64,000 nt of DNA from Kiritimatiellia bacterium. Lineage in GTDB: Bacteria > Verrucomicrobiota > Kiritimatiellia > RFP12 > UBA1067. The stretch covers positions 17,659 to 81,658 of the forward strand of contig JAQUCE010000005.1 in the NCBI GenBank assembly GCA_028686345.1, written 5' to 3'. A model generated the notes under the pieces. That model made no database searches. It was not told the DNA's origin and was given only the letters and a program-made list of their open reading frames with translations. Positions 51,841 through 62,000 of this stretch are shown in pieces. The stretch's first letter is position 1. Every line of letters starts with the position of its first letter. The position numbers were made by a program, and so were the translations under genes.

Positions 51841-52479
51841 ATGAGTGAAGAATCTGTTAAAAAAGCTGAGAAAGAGGGGAAAGAAGTTGAAACCCCTGTT
51901 GCCAAGCCAAAAAAGGTGAAGGAAGAAAAAGCTCCTTCCGCCAAGAAAAAAGAGGCTGCCAAGGTCAAGGAACCAGTTGCCGACAAGGAAGCTGTTGCTG
52001 AAGATGCCGCGCTCCCTGAGGCTGAAGCAGGTGGACGGGCTCCTCGGAGCGAAGCTGCCAGCATCATGAGCGCGAGCGACGAGGAGGCTGACAAGGCCGC
52101 CGAGACAGCCCGCAAGAAGGGGAGAGGCAAGTCAATTCCTGCTGGAATTGCATTTGTGCGCTCAACCTTTAATAACACAATCGTATCGATCGCTGATGCC
52201 CGTGGCGGTGTCATTGCCTGGAGTTCAGCCGGTAAGGCTGGTTTCAAGGGATCGCGCAAAAGCACCGCGTTTGCGGCGACTATGGTTGCCCAGGACGCGG
52301 CCCGGAATGCCATTTCCAAAGGCATGCACGAGGTTGAAGTGAGAATACAGGGCGCAGGCGCTGGACGTGAGTCTGCAGTGCGTGCGATTCAACAGGCTGG
52401 CATCAGCATATCTTCGATAAAAGATTGTACGCCGATTCCGCATAATGGCTGTCGTCCCCGCAAACGCAGGAGAGTTTAA
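51841..52479 (+). CDS. rpsK: 30S ribosomal protein S11 with long charged N-terminal extension
   Basis: 212 residues. The S11 core begins near residue 94 ([20 protein letters not shown]) and is complete to the C-terminal [16 protein letters not shown]. The first 90 residues are rich in Lys, Glu and Ala ([18 protein letters not shown]), with no predicted fold; usual S11 is about 129 residues. The GAGGCC upstream of the ATG is a weak site, and a start nearer the core would need to ignore an unbroken frame. Binds 16S rRNA on the platform by the Shine-Dalgarno helix. Confidence 0.93.
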   Translation: MSEESVKKAEKEGKEVETPVAKPKKVKEEKAPSAKKKEAAKVKEPVADKEAVAEDAALPEAEAGGRAPRSEAASIMSASDEEADKAAETARKKGRGKSIPAGIAFVRSTFNNTIVSIADARGGVIAWSSAGKAGFKGSRKSTAFAATMVAQDAARNAISKGMHEVEVRIQGAGAGRESAVRAIQQAGISISSIKDCTPIPHNGCRPRKRRRV

Positions 52480-52480
52480 G

Positions 52481-53110
52481 ATGGGTAGATATACAGGACC
52501 CGCTTGCCGGATTTGCCGTCGCGAGGGGCAGAAATTGTTTTTAAAAGGCGCACGTTGCTATATGTCAAAGTGCGCGATTGAGAAGGGCTTGCCCGCTCCT
52601 GGTCAGCACGGCTCACGCCGTGGCCGCAAGATGTCGGCCTTTGGTGAGCAGTTGCGCCAGAAGCAGTGCCTTCGCCGCCAGTACGGTATGCAGGAGCTTC
52701 AGTTCAAACGTTTCTTCCAGGAGGCGCATCGCCGCACTGGAGTGACAGGCGAAACTCTGTTGCAGCTGCTGGAAACCCGTTTGGATAACTTGGTTTATCG
52801 CTTGGGGTTTGCCGCATCACGGCGCGCCGCGCGCCAGTTCACATTGCATGGGCATATTGCCGTTAACGGTAAAACCGCCACCATCCCTTCGATGCTTTTG
52901 AAGGAGGGCGATGTGATTGAGGTTCGTGACCGTCCACGTGGGCGTGATCTAGCCGCACGTGCTTTGGAAGCCGCCACAACCCAGCAGACACCCGAGTGGC
53001 TGACTTTGGATAAGAAGGCGTTTCGTGCCGAATTGATCAGCATTCCAACTCGTGAGCAGATTGCTCCTGTTGTGGATGAGCAGGCTATTGTTGAGTTGTA
53101 TTCACGCTAA
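52481..53110 (+). CDS. rpsD: 30S ribosomal protein S4
   Basis: 209 residues from the ATG at 52481, with AGGAGA upstream. It has the zinc-type N-terminus: CRICRREG then CYMSKCAIEKG. The S4 RNA-binding core reads LETRLDNLVYRLGFAASRRA and RQFTLHGHIAVNG. It starts 1 bp after rpsK. Confidence 0.97.
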   Translation: MGRYTGPACRICRREGQKLFLKGARCYMSKCAIEKGLPAPGQHGSRRGRKMSAFGEQLRQKQCLRRQYGMQELQFKRFFQEAHRRTGVTGETLLQLLETRLDNLVYRLGFAASRRAARQFTLHGHIAVNGKTATIPSMLLKEGDVIEVRDRPRGRDLAARALEAATTQQTPEWLTLDKKAFRAELISIPTREQIAPVVDEQAIVELYSR

Positions 53111-53161
53111 GCATAATATTATGCTGGTGGCCGTAACCCGCCTGTTCTTTGAACAAGCGGG
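53111..53161. promoter_or_regulatory. Palindrome and hairpin between rpsD and rpoA
   Basis: GCATAATATTATGC (53111-53124) is a perfect palindrome. CCCGC-C-TGTTC, loop TTT, GAACA-A-GCGGG (53137-53161) is a 10-bp hairpin with one internal C/A mismatch, 26 bp before the rpoA start. No T-run, so not a simple terminator. It could be an mRNA processing or regulatory structure. Confidence 0.5.
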
Positions 53162-53186
53162 TGAAGCGGTCTGAAAGGATGGAAAC

Positions 53187-54179
53187 ATGCCGATTCGTTT
53201 GAGTCGTTTTGAAATGCCCAAACGGGTGCAGAAAGAAGAAAATACCGCTTCAGCCACATACGGAAGATTTATGGCTGAGCCCTTTGAGGTGGGCTATGCC
53301 CGCACCATTGGTAACTCTCTTCGCCGGGTTCTGCTCTCATCTATTGAAGCGGTTGCAATCACTTCAGTTAAAATCGAGGGAGCAAGCCATGAGTTCTGCT
53401 CTCTGCCCGGGGCGAGCGAAGATGTGACAGATATTATCCTCAACCTTAAACGGGTGCTCTTCAAAAGTTATAAGCGTAGTCCTGTACGTTTGTTGCTTAA
53501 GAAGAAAGGGCCCTGCGTTGTCACTGCCGCGGATTTCGCGGAGGATAACGCCATTGAGGTGCTTAACCCTGCCCAGCATATTGCCACGCTGGATGTTGAC
53601 GGAGAGTTGACGCTGGAAGTGGAAATCCGCCCGGGACGCGGCTTTTGTTCCGCTGACGGCAATAAGAGTGATGACCAGGAGATTGGGCGCATTGCGATTG
53701 ACAGCATCTTTTCGCCGGTCTCTCGTGTTAATTTCCGCGCGGAGAATACCCGTGTCGGCCAGCGCACTGATTACGAGAAACTCGTGATTGATGTCTGGAC
53801 TGACGGACGTGTGACACCTGATGACGCCTTGAAAACAGCCGCTTCAGTGTTGCGCCATCACCTGGATGTCTTTGTTGACTACACCGATGAGGTGCTTGAG
53901 TTTGATGAGGCTGACAAGAAGGTGGATGAGGAGCGCGAGCGCCTGCGCCGTGTTGTAAACATGAGTGTCAACGAGATTGAGTTGAGCGTGCGCGCTGCCA
54001 ACTGTCTGAACAATGCCAATATTACCACGGTTGGTGAGCTGGCCATGAAGAGTGAAGCAGATATGTTGAAGTACCGCAACTTCGGTAAGAAGTCGCTGAA
54101 TGAGATTAAAGATAAATTGACCGAGCTGGGTATGTATCTGGGATTCAAGATTGATCCCGACATGCTCGATAATAACTAA
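53187..54179 (+). CDS. rpoA: RNA polymerase alpha subunit
   Basis: 330 residues. The alpha-NTD (1 to about 235) has EPFEVGYARTIGNSLRRVLL and the alpha-CTD (about 255-325) has LSVRAANCLNNANITTVGEL then KSLNEIKDKL. The CTD contacts upstream promoter DNA and activators. AAAGGATGG precedes the ATG. Confidence 0.98.
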   Translation: MPIRLSRFEMPKRVQKEENTASATYGRFMAEPFEVGYARTIGNSLRRVLLSSIEAVAITSVKIEGASHEFCSLPGASEDVTDIILNLKRVLFKSYKRSPVRLLLKKKGPCVVTAADFAEDNAIEVLNPAQHIATLDVDGELTLEVEIRPGRGFCSADGNKSDDQEIGRIAIDSIFSPVSRVNFRAENTRVGQRTDYEKLVIDVWTDGRVTPDDALKTAASVLRHHLDVFVDYTDEVLEFDEADKKVDEERERLRRVVNMSVNEIELSVRAANCLNNANITTVGELAMKSEADMLKYRNFGKKSLNEIKDKLTELGMYLGFKIDPDMLDNN

Positions 54180-54203
54180 GTCACAGATTTTGAGGTTTTA
54201 GAG

Positions 54204-54614
54204 ATGCGTCATAGAAGGATTGCAAAGAAATTTGGACGTTCCACGTCACACAGAAAGGCTCTTATGAGCAGCCTGGTGACTAACCTGATCCTGGAGAGCA
54301 GCATTAAAACAACGCTCCCTAAGGCAAAACAGGCACGCAGGGACGCCGAAAAAATCGTCACGCTCGCCCGTAAGGGCACGCTGGCATCACGCCGCCTGGC
54401 TGCCGCCCGTTTGCAGCAGCCCAAAGCGGTGCAGATGCTGTTTGACAGTGTTGTACCCTCCATGGACGGACGTCCTGGCGGCTACACCCGTATTGTTAAA
54501 ATAGGCCGTCGCCGGGGCGATGCCGCTGAGATGTGTATCTTGCAGTGGGTCGAGATTCCCGCGCGCGCTGTGGAAGAGACACCTGCAAAAGAAGCTGCTG
54601 AGAAAAAGGGCTGA
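54204..54614 (+). CDS. rplQ: 50S ribosomal protein L17
   Basis: 136 residues. MRHRRIAKKFGRSTSHRKAL and IKTTLPKAKQARRDAEKIVT are canonical. A short Glu/Ala/Lys-rich tail (VEETPAKEAAEKKG) follows the core. Last gene of the alpha segment; the terminator follows. Confidence 0.97.
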   Translation: MRHRRIAKKFGRSTSHRKALMSSLVTNLILESSIKTTLPKAKQARRDAEKIVTLARKGTLASRRLAAARLQQPKAVQMLFDSVVPSMDGRPGGYTRIVKIGRRRGDAAEMCILQWVEIPARAVEETPAKEAAEKKG

Positions 54615-54648
54615 GCCTGTTTGAATTTCTCCCAGTTGCTGAAAATAT

Positions 54649-54679
54649 GGCGGGGTCTTTTACAGATCCCGCCTTTTTT
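54649..54679 (+). terminator. Rho-independent terminator after rplQ
   Basis: GGCGGGGTC, loop TTTTACA, GATCCCGCC followed by TTTTTT; nine pairs, one of them a G-T. It lies 34 bp after the rplQ stop. Confidence 0.95.
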
Positions 54680-54711
54680 GTGCACTGCCGTGCCAGCCGC
54701 CAGCCGCAGTG

Positions 54712-54836
54712 GCACAACACATCCGGCCCATCCGGCCCATAAGGCACAACACATCCGGCCCATCCGGCCCATAAGGCCCATAAAGCACAACACATCCGGC
54801 CCATCCGGCCCATAAGGCCCATAAGGCACAAACCCC
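54712..54836. repeat. Minisatellite of ATCCGGCCC/ATAAGGCCC 9-bp units
   Basis: Three higher-order units, each GCACAACACATCCGGCCCAT then CCGGCCCATAAGG with variable extra GCCCATAAG, followed by a C-rich CCCCCACCCCCACCC run. Read on the minus strand the units are GGATGGGCC-like, the same motif as at 20540-20693. Confidence 0.9.
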
Positions 54837-54863
54837 CACCCCCACCCACCACCCACCCCCCTA

Positions 54864-55514
54864 ATGCTGACCTACGAAGAGAACTTTTGGCAAACCTCCC
54901 CGACCCCGGTGCTCGCCGGCGTTGATGAGGCCGGGCGCGGATGCCTGGCTGGACCTGTTGTGGCAGCCGCGGTCTCGATGTGCGCGGATATTGCCCGCTC
55001 GCTCTACACTGGCCAACTCGCTGGCTTGACCGACTCTAAAAAACTGACCCCCGAGCGCCGCGAGCTCTTCTTTAAGATCCTGACCCAGCGCGAGGATGTT
55101 ATCACAGCCGCTGGCTGGTGCTCCCCGCAGGAGGTCGACACCCTGAACGTGCTCAGCGCCACCCATCTGGCCATGCGCCGCGCACTAGTAGCCTTGCCGG
55201 TAATGGTTGACCATGCTCTGATCGACGGCCTGCCCGTCAAAAACCTGCCCTGCAATTCAACGGCGATTGTGAAGGGCGACTTCAAGAGCTTTCTGATTGC
55301 CGCTGCCTCCATTGTTGCCAAGGTCACCCGTGACCACCATATGATTGAGATGGAACAGTTATATCCTGGCTATGGGTTTGCCGCCCACAAAGGGTATGGG
55401 ACGCATGAGCATATCTCAGCCCTGCACAAGATCGGCGCCTGCGCCATCCACCGCCACTCCTTCCGCCCGGTACAGGATGTGGAGCAAGGCCTGCCTGGCT
55501 TCGAGTGGCAGTAA
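54864..55514 (+). CDS. rnhB: Ribonuclease HII
   Basis: 216 residues; cuts RNA in RNA-DNA hybrids. AGVDEAGRGCLAGPVVAAAV carries the first catalytic Asp and Glu, HALIDG the next Asp, and KSFLIAAASIVAKVTRDHHM the last block with its Asp. YGFAAHKGYGTHEH is also canonical. It starts directly after the minisatellite, so its leader is C-rich and no clear ribosome binding site is seen. The next gene is 346 bp away. Confidence 0.95.
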   Translation: MLTYEENFWQTSPTPVLAGVDEAGRGCLAGPVVAAAVSMCADIARSLYTGQLAGLTDSKKLTPERRELFFKILTQREDVITAAGWCSPQEVDTLNVLSATHLAMRRALVALPVMVDHALIDGLPVKNLPCNSTAIVKGDFKSFLIAAASIVAKVTRDHHMIEMEQLYPGYGFAAHKGYGTHEHISALHKIGACAIHRHSFRPVQDVEQGLPGFEWQ

Positions 55515-55860
55515 TTGCCCGCCGGAGTGTGCCCGCCATTGTCCCCTGGCCATGAGCCGCTTGGTCACCTGGTCACCTGATCACCAGGTCAAAAAATAGC
55601 TTGCAGCCCGGAGTGCGGAGCAGCCTGCAAGATATAAGCCGCAGGTCGGAGATCATCTCCGGCCGCCCTTCGACCCCGACCCCGACCCCGAGTTGCAGGT
55701 AAACCTTGCCGAACAAGCCGAGCCAACGCTACAAATTTAAACGTTGTATGAAATTCCACAGGTTTCAGAGTTGCATTTGCGCGAGTGTGCTGTTATCATG
55801 TTTCCATTGCTGGAAATGGTTTTTATTTGTGAAAACAACATTTTTACAGGTGAATAGCGT
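55515..55860. other. Intergenic region, no gene seen
   Basis: Contains TGGTCACCTGGTCACCTGAT direct/inverted units (about 55563-55590), a CCGACCCCGACCCCGA tandem (about 55676-55690) and an AT-rich stretch just upstream of the next gene, possibly its promoter (TTGCTG ... TATTTG, weak). Confidence 0.5.
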
Positions 55861-58800
55861 ATGTGCGGAAGTTTTAACCGAATATGGCCCCAAAGGGTAT
55901 TGTTTCTGGTTGTCATGGTTGGACTGCCCCTCTATGCGACCGCTGAAGCGGTCACTGCTGCGCAGTGGGGGCGGTCGATCGATATTTCCATCAACGGCTA
56001 TCAGGGCAGCTCTTCGCTCTCTGATTTTCCTGTTTTGGTGAGCCTGAATCCAACTGCAATACCCGGCTTGGACTATCATGATTTTAATGCGCAGGGATCT
56101 GACCTGCGTTTTACCGATTCAGCCAATGCCATATTGCTGGAGCATGAGATTGAACTCTGGAACACGAACGGTATTTCACGTATCTGGGTGCGGGTTCCAC
56201 ACCTTGCTTCCAGCTGTGTAATTAAGGCCTTCTGGAAAAACACCGCAGCATCGGCTCAGCCCTCCTCTGCAACCTGGGAGAGCGGGTTTAGCGGTGTCTG
56301 GCATCTGGCCGACAATCTGGATGATTCCACCCCCAACCGCAATAACGGCGTTAATGCCGGTTCAGTTAAAACAGATGGCGCGGTTGCCGGAGGTCGCGCT
56401 TTTGACGGTAACGACTTTATTGACTGCGGTAATGCGGACTCTCTGAACTTAGCGAACAATCAGCTGACACTCTCGGCCTGGATCAAACCAAACACACTCT
56501 CTGGCAACTGCATTGTCAGCAAGTCTTATAGTGCAGCTCACACCTCGCCCTATTACACATGGGTGCTGTATGCCGCAAACGCGCAGCTTCACTCCAGAAT
56601 TGATGTCACATCTGCCTCGCGGGGTGCGCTCTCGGTCGGTCTCTGGCAGCATGTTGCAGCGGTCTATAATGGCACTGGGGTCTCTCTCTATATTGATGGC
56701 GGGCTAGCCGGGTCATTCGCTAAAACAGGTAACCTGTTGCAGAGTGCCCGTAATGTTCGTATCGGTGGTCGCCACACCTCCGCTTTGGCTGAGTTTTTCG
56801 ACGGCGCTATCGACGAGGTGCGCATCTCATCGGTGGCGCGTTCGGCGGATTGGATTGAAGCTGAACACGATACTGTTGTCAATCCCGCTTTTTGCACTTT
56901 CGCTGAACCAGTGGACTTAACCGTACCGCGGCTCTGGATCTCAGATGCACAATGCGTTGAGGGAAACACCGGTACTACGCAAATGGTTTTTCAGGTAATG
57001 CTCTCGATCGCGGCCACGAATCCGGTTACTTTTCACTATGCGACAACATACGGCAGTGCGGATGCGGTTGACCTTCAGCTGGCGCAGGGCGATCTGATCA
57101 TTCCGGCGGGCGAAACACGGGCGCAGATTGCATTAACGGTTAACGGAGATACGGATCAGGAGACAGATGAGTTTGTGTTCGTAGACCTGAGCGCTGTTAA
57201 TGGAGCGGAACTCTATAAATCGCGCGGGCACGGTCTGATTCTGGATGATGACCGCACCAACCCGCTCTCTCCACTGGCCTTGGCAGCGGATGTTGTACGT
57301 CACAGGCTCTATGTGGCGCGCCATGCTGACCTCAGTATTGCCGTGATTGATACAACGCGGAACTCTTTGATTCAGGCCTTTTCTCTGCCTGAGGCACCGA
57401 ATAGCCTGACGCTGAGTGCCGATGGCACAACGCTTTACGCAGCTGCAGGGGCTGCTGATGGGCACATATATGTTCTGAATGCGGGTGATGGAGCCATTTT
57501 GCAGACGATCGCTGCCGGCCACACTCCGCTCGCGCCACTACTGAGCCCTGATGAAACAACGCTTTACGTATGTAACCGCTTTGATGATGATGTTTCAGTT
57601 GTCGATCTCTCGGAGGGAGCCACTCTTGCCCGTATCCCTGTGGCCCGTCAGCCCCATGCCATGGCCCTCACGCCGGATGGAGCCAGACTCTTTGTGGCAG
57701 AGCATCTGCCAGCTGGACCTGCCACTAACAGCACCTCAGCCGGTGCGGTAGCAATTATCGATCCTGTCAGCCAGACACTCGTAAAGCGCATCACACTGCC
57801 ACCCGGTTCACAGTCGCTCAGAGGGCTGTGTATCGCGGCGGACGGCTCTAAGGTTTATGTGACCCACCTCATTTCGCATTTCCAGATACCAACCACTCAG
57901 GTTCTGCGCGGTTGGATGAATACAGCCGCCCTCTCCGTGATAGACACAGCTTCGGAGTCACTGATCAACACCGTTCTGCTGGATGATCTGGATCTGGGTG
58001 CTGCCAACCCTTGGGGGGTTATCTGTTCGGCAGACAATAAATTTCTTTGCATTGCCCACGCCGGCACCCATGAAGTCAGCGTGATAGATCAGGCGGCACT
58101 GCTGTCCAAGCTGCAATCAGGGGATGCGAACACAGCTCTCGATTTTACTTATCTGCTTGACCTGAGGCGTCGCCTGCCTCTCAAGGGCAATGGGCCGCGC
58201 GGCTTGGCACTGGTTGGAAACAAGCTCTATGCCGCGCAGTATTTCAGCGACACCATCGGGGTTGTTGATATCACCCCTGGCAATGAATATTCGGCGCATG
58301 AAATTCAAGCTGGTCTGCCCCGCGCAGCGGATGCCTTCCTCCGTGGAGAACGCAATTTTAATGATGCCAAGCTCTGTCTGCAGCAGTGGCAAAGCTGTGC
58401 CAGCTGCCATCCAGACACCCGTGCCGATGCCCTGAACTGGGATCTGATGAACGATGGCTTTGGTAATCCCAAAAACACCAAGAGCCTTCTCTACTCAATA
58501 CAGACTCCGCCATCGATGTCAACCGGTATCCGCAAAAAAGCGCAGGTGGCGGTACGCGCCGGTCTGAAATACATCCAGTTTGTGAATCAGCCCGAATCGT
58601 GTGCCGAGGATATTGATACCTACCTTACTATACTTCAGGCCCAGCCCAGCCCATATCTGGTTAACGGATCTTTGAGCGACGCTGCTGTTCGTGGACAAGC
58701 CCTTTTTGGAACACAAAATTGCACTGGTTGCCACTCAGGTGAGTATTTTACCGATGGCAAACTGCATGATGTTGGTTCAGGTATTGGCGGTAATACCGGT

Positions 58801-58971
58801 GTTCGGTTTGACACTCCGACCTTGCGTGAACTATGGCGCACCGGCCCATACCTGCATGATGGAAGAATAGATAATGTGCGCGATGTTGTGACTGATATTC
58901 ACAGCCGCCGCGTCAGCGCCCTGACCCCGGCGGAGATCGATGACCTGGTGGAATATCTGTTGTCCCTGTAG
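55861..58971 (+). CDS. Exported DUF2341/LamG/propeller protein with C-terminal dihaem cytochrome-peroxidase-like domain
   Basis: 1036 residues with a signal peptide (LFLVVMVGLPLYATAEA). Domains in order: DUF2341 (about 35-135, INGYQGSSSLSDFPVLVSL), LamG (about 140-350, VWHLADNLDDSTPNRNNG), Calx-beta-like (about 360-470, ending LILDDD), a YVTN-type beta-propeller (about 475-810), and a cytochrome domain with haem motifs CASCH (846-850) and CTGCH (954-958). The last domain resembles the MauG/cytochrome c peroxidase family (LRELWRTGPYLHDGRIDNV). It is probably outside the inner membrane; substrate and electron partner unknown. The next gene, 104 bp on, encodes another dihaem propeller protein, suggesting joint function. 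Confidence 0.87.
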   Translation: MCGSFNRIWPQRVLFLVVMVGLPLYATAEAVTAAQWGRSIDISINGYQGSSSLSDFPVLVSLNPTAIPGLDYHDFNAQGSDLRFTDSANAILLEHEIELWNTNGISRIWVRVPHLASSCVIKAFWKNTAASAQPSSATWESGFSGVWHLADNLDDSTPNRNNGVNAGSVKTDGAVAGGRAFDGNDFIDCGNADSLNLANNQLTLSAWIKPNTLSGNCIVSKSYSAAHTSPYYTWVLYAANAQLHSRIDVTSASRGALSVGLWQHVAAVYNGTGVSLYIDGGLAGSFAKTGNLLQSARNVRIGGRHTSALAEFFDGAIDEVRISSVARSADWIEAEHDTVVNPAFCTFAEPVDLTVPRLWISDAQCVEGNTGTTQMVFQVMLSIAATNPVTFHYATTYGSADAVDLQLAQGDLIIPAGETRAQIALTVNGDTDQETDEFVFVDLSAVNGAELYKSRGHGLILDDDRTNPLSPLALAADVVRHRLYVARHADLSIAVIDTTRNSLIQAFSLPEAPNSLTLSADGTTLYAAAGAADGHIYVLNAGDGAILQTIAAGHTPLAPLLSPDETTLYVCNRFDDDVSVVDLSEGATLARIPVARQPHAMALTPDGARLFVAEHLPAGPATNSTSAGAVAIIDPVSQTLVKRITLPPGSQSLRGLCIAADGSKVYVTHLISHFQIPTTQVLRGWMNTAALSVIDTASESLINTVLLDDLDLGAANPWGVICSADNKFLCIAHAGTHEVSVIDQAALLSKLQSGDANTALDFTYLLDLRRRLPLKGNGPRGLALVGNKLYAAQYFSDTIGVVDITPGNEYSAHEIQAGLPRAADAFLRGERNFNDAKLCLQQWQSCASCHPDTRADALNWDLMNDGFGNPKNTKSLLYSIQTPPSMSTGIRKKAQVAVRAGLKYIQFVNQPESCAEDIDTYLTILQAQPSPYLVNGSLSDAAVRGQALFGTQNCTGCHSGEYFTDGKLHDVGSGIGGNTGVRFDTPTLRELWRTGPYLHDGRIDNVRDVVTDIHSRRVSALTPAEIDDLVEYLLSL

Positions 58972-59075
58972 GGGCTGGCTTTGTGTTTGCTCTTGCTTAA
59001 GACCGACCCGCCACTAACATCAGGCCCATTGGGCGTATATGGCCCATAACGCAGATTTACCAGAATTATAATTTT

Positions 59076-62000
59076 ATGAAAAGCTCAACACATAATTTAA
59101 TAAGATGCGCGGCACTCTTTATTTCTGTGCTGGCTGGCCTCAGTGCACCGGAGTCGCGTGCGCAACTCCCAGCCGCAGTGACCAATCAGCCGATCCTCTT
59201 TGCGGTGCGTAACCAGTATCAGACCGATCATCACAACACCCACACAATGTTTCCATCGGCGGCAAATGAATTGAATAACGGCTATTATGAGGGCGGCAAC
59301 TCAGCGCTCAAAATTTTTGACCCAGCCACCGGCGTTGTGACTACCCTGCTCGATGCCGGCTATGACGGGGTTGTACGCGACCCTGATGTGCACTTCAGCG
59401 GAACCCGTGTGCTCTTTGCCTGGCGCAAGAGCCGGGCCGGAACATATAATATCTATGAGATCAATTCAGATGGTACTGGATTAAAGCAGCTGACCGCCCA
59501 CCCGGATGTGGATGATATTGATCCGGTCTATCTGGCTGACGACCGCATTGTGTTTGTCTCCGGTCGCGAACCCAAGTATGTGATGTGCAACCGTCACCTC
59601 TCGCACAACCTCTATCGCATGGACTCTGATGGCGCCAATATCACCCGGATTGCCAGGAGCACTCTCTTTGAGGGACACCCCGCGCTGATGGCTGATGGCC
59701 GCATCCTCTACGACCGCTGGGAGTATGTTGATCGCAACTTCGGCGATGCCCAGGGGCTCTGGTGCTGCGATCCCGAGGGCACTGAGCATACAATCTACTA
59801 TGGCAATAATACCAGCAGCCCGGGCGGTATGGTTGATGGGCGCGATATTCCCGGCACCCAGCAGGTGGTCTGCACCTTTGTGGCCTGCCATGACAAACCG
59901 TGGGGGGCCATTGCTGTGATTGACCGCCGCCGGGCGCTTGATGGCCTTGGCGCAGTTGTGCGCCGCTGGCCCGCGTTTCCGGACAGCTGGATCAAGGTCA
60001 ATAACTATGTCAACGCCGATTATGATATTTTCGCCAGCACCTCACCGAAGTATGAAGATCCCTACCCGTTGGTAGATCCCGATACCGGTGTTGGTGGCCG
60101 CTATTTCCTATGCTCGAAAAACATTGGCCCCGGTGAGCATATGGCTCTCTCTCTCCTGGATGCGAAGGATGGCAGCTCCACACTGCTGCATGATGAGGGC
60201 AGCGGGGATGTCGGCTGCTTCAGCCCAATGCCACTGGCCGCAAGACCTCGCCCGCATAATGTAAGTATCCCCCGCAAGTATGATGAAACCCCTGGACGAT
60301 TCTATGTGGTGGATGTTTATGAGGGCACCCATATGCAGGGCGTGGAGCGTGGTGATGTTAAATATCTGCGCGTGGTGGAATCACCTGAAAAACGATTTTA
60401 TACCATGCCGGATTGGTCCGGTCAGGGAGCTGAGGCGCCGGGCGTCAACTGGGACAGCTTTGAAACTAAACGCATCCTCGGTACGGTTCCAGTGGAGCAG
60501 GATGGCTCCGCATACTTTGAGGTTCCGCCCGACACCTTTGTTTTTTTCCAGCTGTTGGATGAAAACAAGATGATGGTTCAATCCATGCGCTCCGGAACGC
60601 TGGTGATGCCAGACGAAACTCAGGGCTGTGTAGGCTGCCATGATAACCGCGTTCATGCCCCAATCCCTGTCTCTGCCGCCATGCCGACCGCCTTCACCCG
60701 CGCACCCAACACCCTTGATGGCTGGCAGGGGCAGCCACCCAGGATGTTTAACTATCTCAGTGATGTTCAGCCGGTCTTTGACGCTAAATGTATGAGCTGC
60801 CACGACTATGAAGGCCCCGGTACAGTTAAAGTGACACTCGCCGGGGACAAAGGGCTCTGCTTCAACAAGTCCTACTCCGAACTTTGGAAGAAGGGCTACA
60901 CCGGAGCTATCGGCGCCGGCCCAGCCGCCATCCAGCAGGCCAAAGCCTGGGGTTCACATGCCAGCCGGCTGGTCAAAACACTTCAGAGCACCCATGTCAA
61001 CCGCGCTGCGCTGACCGCCGCGGAGTTTGACCGGATTGTCACATGGCTTGATCTCAATGCGGTATATTACCCAAGCTATGCCTCCAACTATCCCAACAAT
61101 GCCGCTGGACGCTCGCCGCTGAGTTTTGCCCAGCTGAGTCAGCTCGCAGGCTACACCGGCGCCAATGTCGGCAGCGCCAACGCCGTTAAAGCCGCCGGTG
61201 AGCTGGTCGCCTTTGACCGCCCGGAGATGAGCCCGTGCCTGGCAGGTGTTACCGGCAGCAACTACGATGCGGCATTGGCCATTATTCAGGCAGGGCAGGC
61301 AAATCTGGCCGCCCTGCCGCGTGAGGATATGACCAACTGCGTTTTAATGAGCGCGATTGATATCTGGCGCGAGAATAAGTATCAGAAGAGTTTGCAGCGC
61401 GAACAGATGAACCGCGCCGCGGTTGTGGCCGGTGCGAAGGTCTACGATGGGCAGCCATTAATCGGCGTGGCCAATGGCACCGCACTGAGCGTCAATGAGA
61501 TCTCCGCTGAGGTGTTCGGAAATCTCTTCTATACTGTCAGCAACTTTGCCGCCTCTGTTTACATAGCCTGGGGCATGTGGGATGGCGGCGATACCACCAA
61601 CGCATGGCAATATGTGGATGATGCAGGCCTGCAGGGGCCGGGCGGGTTCTCAGTGACGCTGAACGAGCTCACTGCTGGCCGTCCAGTTTATTACCGCGTT
61701 TTTGCCGCCAATGCAGAGGGCATAGCCTCTGCTCAGGCAGCAGCTCGCTTTGACACACTCTCGCTCCTGGGTCAAACCCCCGCACAACAAACCTTGACCT
61801 GGAGCGCATCTGTGACCGCTCCGGCGGTGGATGGTGCTGGCAGCTGGGTCGCGACAGCCGATAACTGGGTTGACACCAACGGGGTGCATCACTTCTGGAG
61901 CAACCACACCGGCGACAGCGCTGCCTTTGGCGTAGGCGGCACAGCTGGCACAGTTGTTGTGCATGAGGCTGGTATGACCGTCGGCGGGCTGGTGTTCAAC

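Noticed and set aside
54482..54856. Minus-strand open frames rich in MGRMGRMCC
   Set aside because: They are translations of the minisatellite and of the antisense of rplQ; no homology or start context.
59076..60900. True hydrazine synthase alpha subunit, implying anammox
   Set aside because: Only family-level resemblance in the propeller and haem regions; no beta/gamma subunits or other anammox genes, and the C-terminal LamG and strand repeats do not fit.
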